From Nitrospiraceae bacterium (GTDB lineage: Bacteria; Nitrospirota; Nitrospiria; Nitrospirales; Nitrospiraceae): a stretch of DNA of 48,362 nt. Numbering within the stretch: the first letter of the stretch is position 1; every line of letters begins with the position of its first letter. The translations under genes and the position numbers were made by a program. A model generated the notes under the pieces. That model saw only the letters and a list, made by a program, of their open reading frames with translations. It ran no database searches and had not been told where the DNA came from. The DNA is taken from assembly GCA_919902665.1 (NCBI GenBank), contig CAKKRK010000043.1:1-48362 (forward strand), given 5' to 3'. Positions 1 to 8,769 of the stretch are shown in pieces.

Positions 1-54
1 TAAACCGGACACTTCACGTGCTACAAAAACCGGACAGATGATGTGCTAGCTACA
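1..54. mobile_element. Probable IS21-type insertion sequence end (partial)
   Basis: The decamer AAACCGGACA occurs twice, at 2-11 and 27-36, in the same orientation and 25 bp apart. Each copy is followed by a related GTGCTA-containing stretch, and the block closes with TAGCTACA at 47-54. Internally repeated ends that finish in CA are characteristic of IS21-family elements, and I recall this AAACCGGACA-type repeat from IS21-like ends. No transposase is inside the window, so this is either the edge of an element continuing upstream or a remnant. The family assignment is from memory and is not proven. Confidence 0.5.
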
Positions 55-71
55 ATAGTTCCACCATTGAA

Positions 72-100
72 TTGACTCTCTTTTGTCCCCTTCATATAAT
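72..100 (+). promoter_or_regulatory. Strong sigma70-type promoter for the MutL operon
   Basis: The -35 box TTGACT (72-77) and a perfect -10 box TATAAT (95-100) are separated by 17 bp. The start site would fall near 107, about 30 nt before the chosen ATG at 139. The promoter begins less than 20 bp after the IS-like end, so the insertion may have changed the operon's original upstream control. Confidence 0.65.
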
Positions 101-138
101 GCGATCCGTTCTTGGTTTGCCTTATCCGGCCTACACTT

Positions 139-510
139 ATGCGATCATTCCTCAAAGGAAATGCAGCGGAAAAGCTGGCGAAAGTTCGTGTTGGATTGCG
201 CCATGCGTTTGCCGTTCAGCCTGAGACTGAGTCCCTCGCCATTGAAGATGTCCAATTGCTGGAACGAATAGCTGAGATGGTCGTCAAGCGTGGCATGGCG
301 GCTCCGGCGACGATGTTTTTGGAATCCATGGGGCCGATGAATTTTCTGGGCAGTCAGGCACTGCACTTCATCACACCGATCATTGACTGCGTGTTGAGTG
401 CTAAAGAAGTTGAACAAGTTGCACGATTGCTCGAACGCCGCGACACCGTAACGCGTCTGATCTCAATCATTGAAGCCAAGTCTGCTCCACAGGGAGCAAC
501 GGCTCAATGA
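139..510 (+). CDS. Small conserved protein of the MutL operon, function unknown
   Basis: This is a 123-residue protein without signal peptide or membrane segment, so probably cytoplasmic. Its core carries a pattern around MFLESMGPMNFLGSQ, followed by a helical region ending in LLERRD. I have seen this pattern in short conserved proteins of many phyla without an assigned function. An in-frame TTG at 112 would lengthen the product, but it lies almost on the predicted transcription start, so ATG 139 is preferred. The stop overlaps the next start (ATGA at 507-510), which implies translational coupling with the MutL-like gene. Confidence 0.65.
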   Translation: MRSFLKGNAAEKLAKVRVGLRHAFAVQPETESLAIEDVQLLERIAEMVVKRGMAAPATMFLESMGPMNFLGSQALHFITPIIDCVLSAKEVEQVARLLERRDTVTRLISIIEAKSAPQGATAQ

Positions 511-2348
511 CGGCTTCTGCCTCCAGCCCTCCCAAGATCGATCGTCCCCTCAATGTGATTGTCGCCACCGATTGTGGCAGCACCACGACGAAAGCCATTC
601 TCATCGAAAAAGTTGGTGATGAATATCGACAGACCTATCGCGGTGAAGCCCCGACGACGGTGGAAGCGCCGTTTGAGGATGTGACACGCGGAGTATTGAA
701 TGCCATCGCGGAAATTGAAGAGCTTTCGGGCCGGAAGATTCTGGATGGGGACAAGATCATCACGCCCTGCCGGGATGACAAGACAGGTGTTGATATCTAC
801 ATCTCAACCAGCAGCGCCGGTGGCGGGTTGCAGATGATGGTGACCGGTGTTGTGCAGAACATGACGGGCGAAAGCGCGCAGCGCGCGGCACTGGGGGCTG
901 GCGCAATTGTCATCGACGTGTTGGCAGCTAACGACGGCCGCTTGCCGCATGAAAAGATCGAGCGTATTCGTTCCATGAGACCGGACATGATTTTGATGTC
1001 CGGTGGAACCGATGGAGGGGCGGTCACCCACGTCGTGGAGATGGCGGAATATATCGCTGCGGCAGAGCCACGGCCCCGGTTCGGCGTGACCTACAAGTTA
1101 CCGTTGATCTATGCGGGCAATAAGGAAGCCCAACCGCAAGTGAGAAAGATTTTGGAAGATAAGTCGGCGCTGGTCGTGACGGAGAACATCAGGCCGGTCT
1201 TGGAGCGGGAGAACTTGGCACCGGCGCGAAACAAGATTCACGACCTGTTTCTTGAGCATGTCATGCAGCAGGCGCCTGGTTATAAGAAGCTCATGGAAAT
1301 GGCTGGCGCGCCGATCATGCCGACTCCCGCTGCAGTCGGCCTCATCATGGAGGCGATCGCCAAACGGGAACATCTGAACCTGATTGGTGTGGATATCGGG
1401 GGGGCAACCACGGATGTGTTTTCCGTCTTCGACGGCCTATTCAACCGGACGGTCAGTGCCAATCTGGGCATGTCCTACAGTGTGTCCAACGTGCTCGCCG
1501 AGGCTGGATTGGCTAATATCATGCGTTGGGTGCCGTTCACGATTGATGAGCAGACGTTGCGCAACCGGATCAAGAACAAGATGATCCGACCCACCACCAT
1601 TCCGCAGACGCTTGATGAACTGCAAATCGAACAGGCGATCGCACGGGAAGCCTTGCGATTAGCCCTGATCCATCACAAGTCCCTTGCGACCGGATTGAAG
1701 GGTGTGCAGCAGGAACGAACGATCTCCGACGTCTTCGAGCAACAGACCTCCGGCAAGACACTGATCGACATGTTGAAGCTGGATTTGATCGTCGGAAGCG
1801 GAGGGATTCTGTCACATGCTCCGCGGCGGATCCAATCGATGTTGATGATGGTCGACGCCTATGAGCCGATGGGCTGTACGCGGTTGTCCGTCGACAGCAT
1901 CTTCATGATGCCACACCTTGGAGTGCTCTCCACGATCAACGAGAAGGCAGCGACCGACGTGTTCGTGCGGGATTGCATGGTCTACCTTGGGACATGTGTG
2001 GCGCCGATTGGGCAGGGAAAGGACGGCGATCTCTGTGCCGACTATGAAATCACCTGGCCCGATGGGAAGACCACGAAGGAGCCATTGAAGTTCGGCGAGT
2101 TGAGATTGTTTCCATTAGAGTCCGGTAAGCAGGCCACGATCAAGGTACAACCTGCCAAGGGGGTCAACATGGGGGCAGGGGCGGGTGTGGCCGTGACAAA
2201 GGAAGTTCATGGCGGTGTCGTTGGGCTCTTGCTGGATGGCCGTGGGCGGCCATTGAGACTTCCGGCTGATCAACCAGGCCGTGTCACGGCGCTGACGAAA
2301 TGGTTCAATGCCGTTGGGCTCTATCCAGGACCGAGTATCGAGCGATGA
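507..2348 (+). CDS. MutL/GlmL-family ASKHA ATPase-like protein
   Basis: This 613-residue protein belongs to the glutamate mutase MutL/GlmL family, related to actin-like ATPases. The N-terminal phosphate loop is visible as ATDCGSTTTK (about residues 20-29), and a second as GVDIGGATTD (about 295-304). A glycine-rich adenosine-type motif GSGGILSHAP lies near 431-440. GlmL is thought to support B12-dependent glutamate mutase, but no mutase subunits (GlmS, GlmE) are in this window. All following genes of the operon encode unknown envelope proteins. The ATPase may therefore serve that complex rather than a mutase. It overlaps the upstream gene by 4 nt and leaves a 38-nt gap downstream. Confidence 0.8.
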   Translation: MTASASSPPKIDRPLNVIVATDCGSTTTKAILIEKVGDEYRQTYRGEAPTTVEAPFEDVTRGVLNAIAEIEELSGRKILDGDKIITPCRDDKTGVDIYISTSSAGGGLQMMVTGVVQNMTGESAQRAALGAGAIVIDVLAANDGRLPHEKIERIRSMRPDMILMSGGTDGGAVTHVVEMAEYIAAAEPRPRFGVTYKLPLIYAGNKEAQPQVRKILEDKSALVVTENIRPVLERENLAPARNKIHDLFLEHVMQQAPGYKKLMEMAGAPIMPTPAAVGLIMEAIAKREHLNLIGVDIGGATTDVFSVFDGLFNRTVSANLGMSYSVSNVLAEAGLANIMRWVPFTIDEQTLRNRIKNKMIRPTTIPQTLDELQIEQAIAREALRLALIHHKSLATGLKGVQQERTISDVFEQQTSGKTLIDMLKLDLIVGSGGILSHAPRRIQSMLMMVDAYEPMGCTRLSVDSIFMMPHLGVLSTINEKAATDVFVRDCMVYLGTCVAPIGQGKDGDLCADYEITWPDGKTTKEPLKFGELRLFPLESGKQATIKVQPAKGVNMGAGAGVAVTKEVHGGVVGLLLDGRGRPLRLPADQPGRVTALTKWFNAVGLYPGPSIER

Positions 2349-2386
2349 GAAACGAGGCAGACCTCCACACTCAGGACTCTCGTTAA

Positions 2387-3511
2387 ATGGCCCATTCGTA
2401 CACCCCCGGTTTAACAGTGACGGATCATACGGTCATCCACCGTCGGCGCATGTTGCCGCTACCTGGGACGGTCGTGGTCACTGTCGGCGATCTGGTCCGT
2501 TCCGATCAAGTTGTGGCGCGTGCAGAGTTGCCGGGGAAAGTGTTTCCGGTCAATCTTGCCAATCAGCTCAGCGTGGCTCCGGGTGAGATCAAAGACTATC
2601 TGATTAAAAAGGAAGGTGATGTTGTCGGAAAGGACGAAATCCTTGCTGAGAACAAGCCACTGATCAAATGGTTTAAGACGGAGATTCGTTCGCCGGTCGC
2701 GGGGACGATCGAATCGGTGTCGAGCGTCACAGGACAAGTCCTCTTGCGCGAACCTCCACGAGTGCTTCAGCTGCTCGCCTATGCGAACGGCACGATCATC
2801 GAAACGATTCCGCAGCAGGGCGTCGTGGTCGAAACGACGTGTAGCCTGGTTCAGGGGATCTTCGGCATCGGCGGAGAAACGTCCGGGGAGATTGTCATGG
2901 CGGTGAAGGGGCCCGATGAAGCGTTGACCGCGGGACATTTCAATAGCGCCATGAAGGATAAGGTCGTGGTCGGGGGATCCTTCCTTTCAGCCGAGGCGAT
3001 GAAGCAGGCCAAGGCGGTTGGTGTCGCTGGTTTGGTGGTCGGCGGGATTCACGATGAAGATTTACGCGCCTTGCTAGGCTATGACCTGGGTGTGGCCATT
3101 ACTGGAACTGAACAGGTGGGGTTTACGCTGATTCTGACCGAGGGGTTCGGGACGATTCCGATGGCGACCAAGACCTTCAAGTTGCTCTCCTCCCATGTCG
3201 GCCAGAAGGCGTCGATTTCCGGTGCCACCCAGATCAGGGCCGGCGTGATTCGTCCTGAGATTATTATTCCGCAGGAACAGACCAGCTCGAAGGGGGCAGC
3301 TCAGTCACAACGCGAGGGCATTCGTCTTGGCGACCCGGTCAGGATCATCCGCGATCCGATGTTCGGGCGTATCGGTGAAGTATCGGCGCTTCCATCAGGG
3401 CTCACTAAGATCCCCACAGAGAGTGAGGTACGGGTCTTAGAAGTGAAATTTGCCGATGGACAGAAAGCCGTCATCCCGCGGACGAACATCGAGGTCATCG
3501 AAGGGGCATGA
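2387..3511 (+). CDS. Barrel-sandwich and KOW-like domain protein of the MutL operon
   Basis: This 374-residue protein has no export signal. Residues about 65-125 read like a lipoyl/biotinyl-type barrel-sandwich hybrid (KKEGDVVGKDEILAEN, then SPVAGTIESVSSVTG). This form without a modified lysine is also seen in RnfC-like proteins. The C-terminal ~60 residues (GDPVRIIRDPMFGRIGEV onward) resemble a KOW/SH3-like beta domain. No catalytic motif is evident. The stop overlaps the start of the next gene (ATGA at 3508-3511), so it is co-translated with a membrane protein. The domain readings are by eye. It could be an adaptor linking the ATPase to the membrane partners. Confidence 0.6.
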   Translation: MAHSYTPGLTVTDHTVIHRRRMLPLPGTVVVTVGDLVRSDQVVARAELPGKVFPVNLANQLSVAPGEIKDYLIKKEGDVVGKDEILAENKPLIKWFKTEIRSPVAGTIESVSSVTGQVLLREPPRVLQLLAYANGTIIETIPQQGVVVETTCSLVQGIFGIGGETSGEIVMAVKGPDEALTAGHFNSAMKDKVVVGGSFLSAEAMKQAKAVGVAGLVVGGIHDEDLRALLGYDLGVAITGTEQVGFTLILTEGFGTIPMATKTFKLLSSHVGQKASISGATQIRAGVIRPEIIIPQEQTSSKGAAQSQREGIRLGDPVRIIRDPMFGRIGEVSALPSGLTKIPTESEVRVLEVKFADGQKAVIPRTNIEVIEGA

Positions 3512-4782
3512 GCGACGTGAATTCTCAGGCGTTCATCGGTCAACGGAGCGTCTGTATGGTTGTCTGGACACTGCTGGTGTTTGGTTGGCTCTGTTCCTCT
3601 GCCTTGGCACAGATATCGATCAGTGCGCCCCAAGATATGCGGGTCTTCGACACGCCGAGTGATGGTGGAGGCAGCCTTACGGTGCAGTGGGCTCCTTCGT
3701 CATGGGATGGTCCTGATGCACGGTATCAAGTCTTGGCCGGTGATGCGGCTGTGACTGACCCGGCAGCGCTCACGATCATCGCGGAGTTCCCAGGGAACTC
3801 GAAGTACGTCAAAGATGCAAAAACCGCGTGGTGGACCAGGAACGTCGACAAAACCTGGCATCAGGTTCTGGTCAGAAGCGCGAAGGGATTCGAGGTCAAG
3901 GATGGGATATTCTATGCCGTTGCTGTGGCAGCCGTTCAAGGCGACCAGCGGGTCTTCAGCCAGGTCTTGGTGGCCAGTCCTTCGCCGGACTGGTTTAATT
4001 GGAATCAGCTCAATAATCTCATCATCGCGTTGTCGTTTGGCGGGCTCGTGTTTTACTCGATCAGTTACGCGAAGCGACACGAGATCTTCCTGCGGCGGAT
4101 TCCAGGTCTTGATGCGGTCGATGAAGCGATCGGACGTGCAACGGAGCTGGGCAAGCCGATCCTCTATCTGACCGGCGCGCATGACCTGCACGATCCTTCG
4201 ACCATCGCCGCCGCAGTCATTTTAGGGAAAGTTGCCAAACGGGCTGCGCTGTACGAAACGGAATTGCTGGTGCCGCACCGCGAACCGATTACGATGGCAG
4301 TCTGCCAGGAAATTACCAAGCAGGCCTATTTGGAAGCGGGTAAGCCGGATCTTTTCAAGGAAGACGCCAACTTTTTCATCACGGCCGATCAGTTCAGTTA
4401 CACGGCGGCAGTGGACGGGATTATGTTGCGGAAGAAGCCGGCCGCGAACTTCTTCATGGGCGCGTACTTCGCCGAATCGTTGCTGCTGACGGAGACAGGC
4501 GCAAGTACCGGTGCTATTCAGATCGCCGGCACTGACTCAGATCACCAGCTGCCGTTCTTTGTGACGACTTGCGACTACACCTTGATCGGCGAGGAGCTCT
4601 ACGCTGCCAGTGCATACCTCTCCAAAGAACCGGTGCAGATCGGGACGCTCCTCGGTCAGGATATCGGGAAGGCGGTCGTCCTGAGTGCCATCGGTATTGG
4701 CATCGTATTGGCGACGGTGGGAGCCGTCACGGGCGCACAATGGCCACAGTTGTTTCTCGATCTGTTAAGGGATTTAAAATGA
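3508..4782 (+). CDS. Membrane protein with Fn3-like ectodomain (DUF6754-like)
   Basis: This 424-residue protein has a signal-anchor-like N-terminus (VVWTLLVFGWLCSSALAQ). An extracytoplasmic region of about 120 residues with a fibronectin-III-like flavour follows (LTVQWAPSSWDGPDARYQV). A membrane segment lies near 168-188 (LIIALSFGGLVFYSISYA), then a large soluble domain, and a C-terminal membrane helix near 390-410. I recognise the soluble part as similar to DUF6754 proteins, which are uncharacterised. It overlaps both neighbours by 4 nt (3508-3511 and 4779-4782), a sign of tight coupling within one complex. Confidence 0.65.
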   Translation: MSDVNSQAFIGQRSVCMVVWTLLVFGWLCSSALAQISISAPQDMRVFDTPSDGGGSLTVQWAPSSWDGPDARYQVLAGDAAVTDPAALTIIAEFPGNSKYVKDAKTAWWTRNVDKTWHQVLVRSAKGFEVKDGIFYAVAVAAVQGDQRVFSQVLVASPSPDWFNWNQLNNLIIALSFGGLVFYSISYAKRHEIFLRRIPGLDAVDEAIGRATELGKPILYLTGAHDLHDPSTIAAAVILGKVAKRAALYETELLVPHREPITMAVCQEITKQAYLEAGKPDLFKEDANFFITADQFSYTAAVDGIMLRKKPAANFFMGAYFAESLLLTETGASTGAIQIAGTDSDHQLPFFVTTCDYTLIGEELYAASAYLSKEPVQIGTLLGQDIGKAVVLSAIGIGIVLATVGAVTGAQWPQLFLDLLRDLK

Positions 4783-5429
4783 TCTTTCTCCGCCGACAGC
4801 TACCCCTCTTGATCACCTTGGTCACCGGCCTTCTGTTTGCCGCCCAGTATTATGTTCCGCATCCCGCTTCGGAACAGATGCTCACCTCCGCGACGAAGTG
4901 GCTGCAGATCGTCGGTGGGTTTGCCTTGATCTTGGGAGTGACCAGTCTGTTTCATCAGCATGCGGTGAAGATCAGACGCCAAGAAGCGGGCTGGGGCTAT
5001 AGTCTCGTGCTGTACGTCGGGATGCTCGGCACCATCGCGGTCGGGCTTTGGACGAATGGAAAGGAGAGTGTCGAAGGGACCATGACGGCCTTCGGCTGGA
5101 TCTACAACTACATGATGGTGCCGCTACAAGGGACCATGTTTGCCATCCTGGCCTTCTTCATCGCATCGGCTGCCTATCGCTCGTTCAGGGCCAAGAGTCG
5201 TGAAGCGGCCGTGCTGTTAGTGGCAGCTGTGATTGTCATGATGGGACGAGTGCCGTTGGGTGAGTATTTGATTCCCCTGAGCGGTGATGTGTCTTCGTGG
5301 ATTTTGAATGTGCTGAACTCATCTGTGCGTCGCGCCATTCTGATCGGAGTGAGCCTCGGGGCCGTGGCCCTGTCGTTCAAGATCATCTTCGGCGTAGAGC
5401 GGTCGTATCTCGGGGGAGGGAAGGAGTAG
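4779..5429 (+). CDS. Polytopic membrane protein of the MutL operon
   Basis: This 216-residue, strongly hydrophobic protein has about six predicted membrane helices. The first is LPLLITLVTGLLFAAQYYV, and others lie near residues 44-60, 75-95, 112-135, 142-160 and 185-205. An in-frame start far upstream (4569) exists, but it would overlap the previous gene by 214 nt. ATG 4779 overlaps the upstream stop as ATGA, matching the other junctions of the operon. No family is recognised. It is probably the membrane core partner of the flanking anchored proteins. Confidence 0.7.
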   Translation: MIFLRRQLPLLITLVTGLLFAAQYYVPHPASEQMLTSATKWLQIVGGFALILGVTSLFHQHAVKIRRQEAGWGYSLVLYVGMLGTIAVGLWTNGKESVEGTMTAFGWIYNYMMVPLQGTMFAILAFFIASAAYRSFRAKSREAAVLLVAAVIVMMGRVPLGEYLIPLSGDVSSWILNVLNSSVRRAILIGVSLGAVALSFKIIFGVERSYLGGGKE

Positions 5430-5448
5430 TGAAGGCTGTGAGCGAAAG

Positions 5449-6288
5449 ATGTGGATGGCAGGTATGACCTTCTCGGAAAAAATGCTCAAGATTGATCGGC
5501 GGATCATTTTCTTGATGATCGGTCTCTGCACGCTCTTGCCGCTGCTCTATCCGGTCGGCTTGCCGATCAAAACTTCATCGGAAGTGCGTGGTGTGTATGA
5601 CCATATTGAATCGTTGCCGGAAGGTTCGGTGTTCCTTCTGTCGATCGATTTCGACCCGGCGTCCAAACCCGAGCTGTATCCGCAAGCGATCGCGCTGCTG
5701 CGTCATGCGTTCAAAAAGAACCTTCACGTGATCACGATGACACTGTGGGTGTCCGGAACAGGAATGGCGGATCAGTTAGTGACGCAAGTTGCCAAAGAAA
5801 TGGGAAAAGAAAATGGCACGGACTACACCTTTCTCGGATGGAGTCCCGGTGGCCAAGCGGTGATCATCAACATGGGACAGGACCTCTACTCGGCCTATCC
5901 CAGTGACTATCGAGGCAAGCCCACGAAGGAGTTGCCGATTCTTGAGGGGGTGCGCAGCTTGAAGGATGTCGGCTACATGGTGAGTTTGGGGGCAGGACGG
6001 CCGGGGGTGGAAGAATGGTATGTCTTTGGTAAGGATAAGTATAAGTTTGAAATGGGTGGTGGGTGCACGGGCGTGATGGCTCCCGGTTTATATCCATTGC
6101 TACGGAGCGGTCAGATCAACGGCCTCATCGGGGGGCTCCGTGGCGCAGCGGAATACGAAAACCTGATCGGACAGAAAGGCAAGGCCGTGGCTGGGATGGA
6201 CGCGCAGTCGGCCACGCATCTCGCCATCATTGCGCTGGTGATCATGTGCAACTTGTTCTATTTTTCACTCCGCCAACAAAAAGGGTGA
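5449..6288 (+). CDS. Doubly anchored membrane protein with extracytoplasmic domain
   Basis: This 279-residue protein has one N-terminal membrane helix (IIFLMIGLCTLLPLLYPVGL, residues about 23-42) and one at the extreme C-terminus (LAIIALVIMCNLFYFSL). Between them is about 200 residues of soluble, alternating beta/alpha sequence with GSVFLLSIDFDP and FLGWSPGGQAVIINMG. The topology suggests a domain on the outside held by two anchors. The start may be ATG 5449 or ATG 5464; neither has a strong Shine-Dalgarno sequence. No family is recognised. Confidence 0.65.
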   Translation: MWMAGMTFSEKMLKIDRRIIFLMIGLCTLLPLLYPVGLPIKTSSEVRGVYDHIESLPEGSVFLLSIDFDPASKPELYPQAIALLRHAFKKNLHVITMTLWVSGTGMADQLVTQVAKEMGKENGTDYTFLGWSPGGQAVIINMGQDLYSAYPSDYRGKPTKELPILEGVRSLKDVGYMVSLGAGRPGVEEWYVFGKDKYKFEMGGGCTGVMAPGLYPLLRSGQINGLIGGLRGAAEYENLIGQKGKAVAGMDAQSATHLAIIALVIMCNLFYFSLRQQKG

Positions 6289-6295
6289 GTCATCA

Positions 6296-7057
6296 GTGAC
6301 GACGATGCCGCTAGAAATGATCGTAGGAGCGTGGGTCGCAACCGGGTTGACCCTCCTGATCTTCTCGTTCCTCTACAAAGACAACCCGCTGTTCAAACTC
6401 GCGGAACATCTCTATGTGGGGGTGTCAGTCGGCTACGTGATTGTGAAGACCTACGATACGGTCATCGTGCATCTGGTCGTCAAACCGATCGTTGAGAATG
6501 GTGAAATCGCCCTACTGATTCCCGTTGCCATTGGGATGCTGATGCTGACTCGGTATGTGCCAAAGGCGGCCTGGATGTCTCGCTATGCGTTTGCCTTTAT
6601 TGTCGGGATGGGCGCTGGGTTGGCGATCCCGAGAACGGTGTCATCCTTCATTCTCAAACAAGTCGAGGATACCATTCGACCGTTGTTGTCGATGACTGGG
6701 TCGGATGGCGTCACGTTCTCGATGAATCTGCTCAATCCGGCCAGCCACCTCAACGCGATCATCATCTTCATCGGTGTCAGCTCGGTGTTGTTCTACTTCT
6801 TTTTCTCGATCGAGCATAGCGGAGTGGGGAAGGCGGTGGCACGAACCGGTATTCTCTTCTTGATGATTTCGTTCGGCGCCGGGTTTGGCTACACGGTCAT
6901 GGCACGCATGTCGCTGTTGATCGGTCGCTTGACGGACTTGATCGAATTCTCCGATACCTCCTATGGTCGTCCGACTGTTTGGCTGTCGCTACTCACGGTT
7001 GGGGCTCTCTTTCTGCTCGCTCGACGGGGTCGAGAGCAACCACCTGATATTCATTGA
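6296..7057 (+). CDS. Multi-pass membrane protein of the MutL operon
   Basis: This 253-residue protein has about six to seven hydrophobic helices. The first is MIVGAWVATGLTLLIFSFLY and the last is VWLSLLTVGALFLLA. It is read from GTG 6296, 8 nt after the upstream stop and preceded by AGGGTGAG. ATG 6305 is an alternative. It has no recognisable transporter signature. Its place among three other membrane proteins suggests a subunit of the same complex. Confidence 0.65.
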   Translation: MTTMPLEMIVGAWVATGLTLLIFSFLYKDNPLFKLAEHLYVGVSVGYVIVKTYDTVIVHLVVKPIVENGEIALLIPVAIGMLMLTRYVPKAAWMSRYAFAFIVGMGAGLAIPRTVSSFILKQVEDTIRPLLSMTGSDGVTFSMNLLNPASHLNAIIIFIGVSSVLFYFFFSIEHSGVGKAVARTGILFLMISFGAGFGYTVMARMSLLIGRLTDLIEFSDTSYGRPTVWLSLLTVGALFLLARRGREQPPDIH

Positions 7058-7107
7058 GAAGGAGGGGTCGTCGAAGCGGTTGCAGCTGTAACCGTTTGTC
7101 CCCTACA

Positions 7108-8355
7108 ATGATCTCCGCTATGACCTCCAGTATTGCAAAAAGTCCTGCTCAATTCCCTGTCCTGCGGAATCTGCAATTTTCTCCCATTAAGCAGGGAGAG
7201 GATCAGCTGATCGTGCTCTGGGATCCCAGTGGTTTGAGCAAGGAGAAGTTGGTCCTGCCGCTCAATTTCTTCTTCATCGTGCAACATTTCGATGGAGAGC
7301 ATTCCATCCAGGACATCGGTGCGCTGTATCTGAAACGGTTTGGCGAGTTTCTGATGCCGAATAAGGTAGAGCAGCTTGTGACGGATTTGGAGCAGAAACT
7401 CTTTTTGGAGGGGGAACGGGTCGAGGCTGCCAAGCAACAGGCCAGGATTGCGTATCGGCAGCAACCAATCCGGCAGGCGGCGTTTGCTGGCCGTAGTTAC
7501 GAGGCGGACGGTGTCAAACTGAAGAAGCAGATCGATGGGTTCTTTACATCCGGTGAGGGGCCGGACTTTAAGCCCTCAGAGAACCGAGGCAAATTGATCA
7601 AGGGGCTGGTCGCCCCCACGTATGATCTTAAACAAGCCGGATCGGTCTACGCATGGGCTTACAAGGAGCTACAGGAAGCTCAACAGCCGGATGTCTATGT
7701 CATCATCGGGACTGCCCATGCAGGGCTGGAGAACTTCTTTGCCGTCACAGACAAGGATTTTGAGACACCATTAGGAGTGGTGCCAGCCGATCGAACGATC
7801 GTGGATCAGCTGAAGGGGCTGGTGCCGAAATTCTTTGACGAAGAGATGGCTCACCAAACAGAACATGCTATTGAATTTCAGCTACCGTTTCTCCAGACCA
7901 TTGTTGGTAAACCGTTCACGATCGTCCCGATTCTCTCGTCATTTTCTGCCCTCAGCCTCAACGATCCAGCTGTTCAGAGCTCTGTGGAGCAGCTCCTTAG
8001 CGCATTCCGAGAGGTGATCGCGGCGTCGGGAAGGACCGTATGTATCATTGCCGCAGGGGAATTGGCGCATCTGGGGATGCGCTACGGCGATAGTGCGCCA
8101 CCCACCGATTTCTCTTTCCATCGTTCAATGCAGCAGGACCTGGAAATGTTGAAACCGGTCGAAGAGCTCAAGCCGGCTGGATTCTCCGGGTATATTCAAA
8201 AAGAAAACGATCAACGGCGGATATCCGGATTTTCCCCGATCTATAGTCTGCTCCGATTAATCCAAGCCGAAAAAGGCCAAGTCCTTCGCTACGACCGCGG
8301 CATCACCGATCAGTACAATTCCACCGTCACCTACGCCAGCCTGGCGTTCTTCTAA
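7108..8355 (+). CDS. amrB: Memo-family protein (AmmeMemoRadiSam protein B) with N-terminal extension
   Basis: From ATG 7108 the product is 415 residues; ATG 7120 is equally possible. The Memo fold starts near residue 130 (QAAFAGRSYEADGVKLKKQI). Conserved histidines of the family are visible in IIGTAHAG, AHQTEHAIEFQLPFLQ and AAGELAHLG. Memo resembles extradiol dioxygenases and can bind metal. The first ~115 residues are extra compared with stand-alone Memo; a stretch with FDGEHSIQDIGALYLKRFG looks like a small PqqD-like helical domain. The usual AMMECR1 and radical-SAM partners are not in the window. It closes the operon. Confidence 0.75.
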   Translation: MISAMTSSIAKSPAQFPVLRNLQFSPIKQGEDQLIVLWDPSGLSKEKLVLPLNFFFIVQHFDGEHSIQDIGALYLKRFGEFLMPNKVEQLVTDLEQKLFLEGERVEAAKQQARIAYRQQPIRQAAFAGRSYEADGVKLKKQIDGFFTSGEGPDFKPSENRGKLIKGLVAPTYDLKQAGSVYAWAYKELQEAQQPDVYVIIGTAHAGLENFFAVTDKDFETPLGVVPADRTIVDQLKGLVPKFFDEEMAHQTEHAIEFQLPFLQTIVGKPFTIVPILSSFSALSLNDPAVQSSVEQLLSAFREVIAASGRTVCIIAAGELAHLGMRYGDSAPPTDFSFHRSMQQDLEMLKPVEELKPAGFSGYIQKENDQRRISGFSPIYSLLRLIQAEKGQVLRYDRGITDQYNSTVTYASLAFF

Positions 8356-8769
8356 CTGCATTCACTGAATATCCCCAGTGAAGCTGGCTGGGTTCCCGAG
8401 AAAAGCCCAACCGATTCCTGCCGTGTAAGCAGCGACCGATATTGTCCGCAATCTTGTCCAACCGACTTCGATCGGTGCTCTCGTCTCTTGTGGCTAGATC
8501 GCTCCCAGCGAAATACAAAAGACACAAGCACCCGGTGCTACATGGCGCTCCAATTGCCCCTTCATGCCCCAATTTCATGATCAGCACTGTCTAGGCAAGT
8601 AGACAGCCTAACGTTTTGTATTTATTAACATTGAGTGGTTTTGGCGTAGCCGCTGGTTCATCCTGTAGAAAAATTCCCCACAAACGAACGATGAGTTTCC
8701 TCTATCTGAATCGTTCTAACAATCTGTTATGACGAGATATTTCCCATTCATGCTGTTCGTTGCCGTTTT
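8356..8769. other. Non-coding stretch between the MutL operon and the MCO1 promoter
   Basis: I see no convincing gene here on either strand. A stem-loop at 8587-8606 (CTGTCTA, loop of 6, TAGACAG), followed by a T-rich run, may be a weak terminator. A loose partial match to the enhancer dyad found upstream of MCO2 occurs at 8542-8563, agreeing at 12 of 17 defined positions, which is not convincing. Confidence 0.5.

Noticed and set aside
507-2348. DNA mismatch repair MutL
   Set aside because: The sequence has the ASKHA phosphate loops DCGSTTTK and DIGGATTD, not the GHKL ATPase motifs of mismatch-repair MutL; only the name is shared.
8542-8563. Copy of the MCO2 enhancer dyad upstream of MCO1
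   Set aside because: Only 12 of 17 defined bases agree and the dyad symmetry is broken; not enough to call a site.
8327-8587. 86-residue minus-strand frame after the Memo gene
   Set aside because: Composition is not protein-like and it overlaps the end of the Memo gene; no ribosome site seen.
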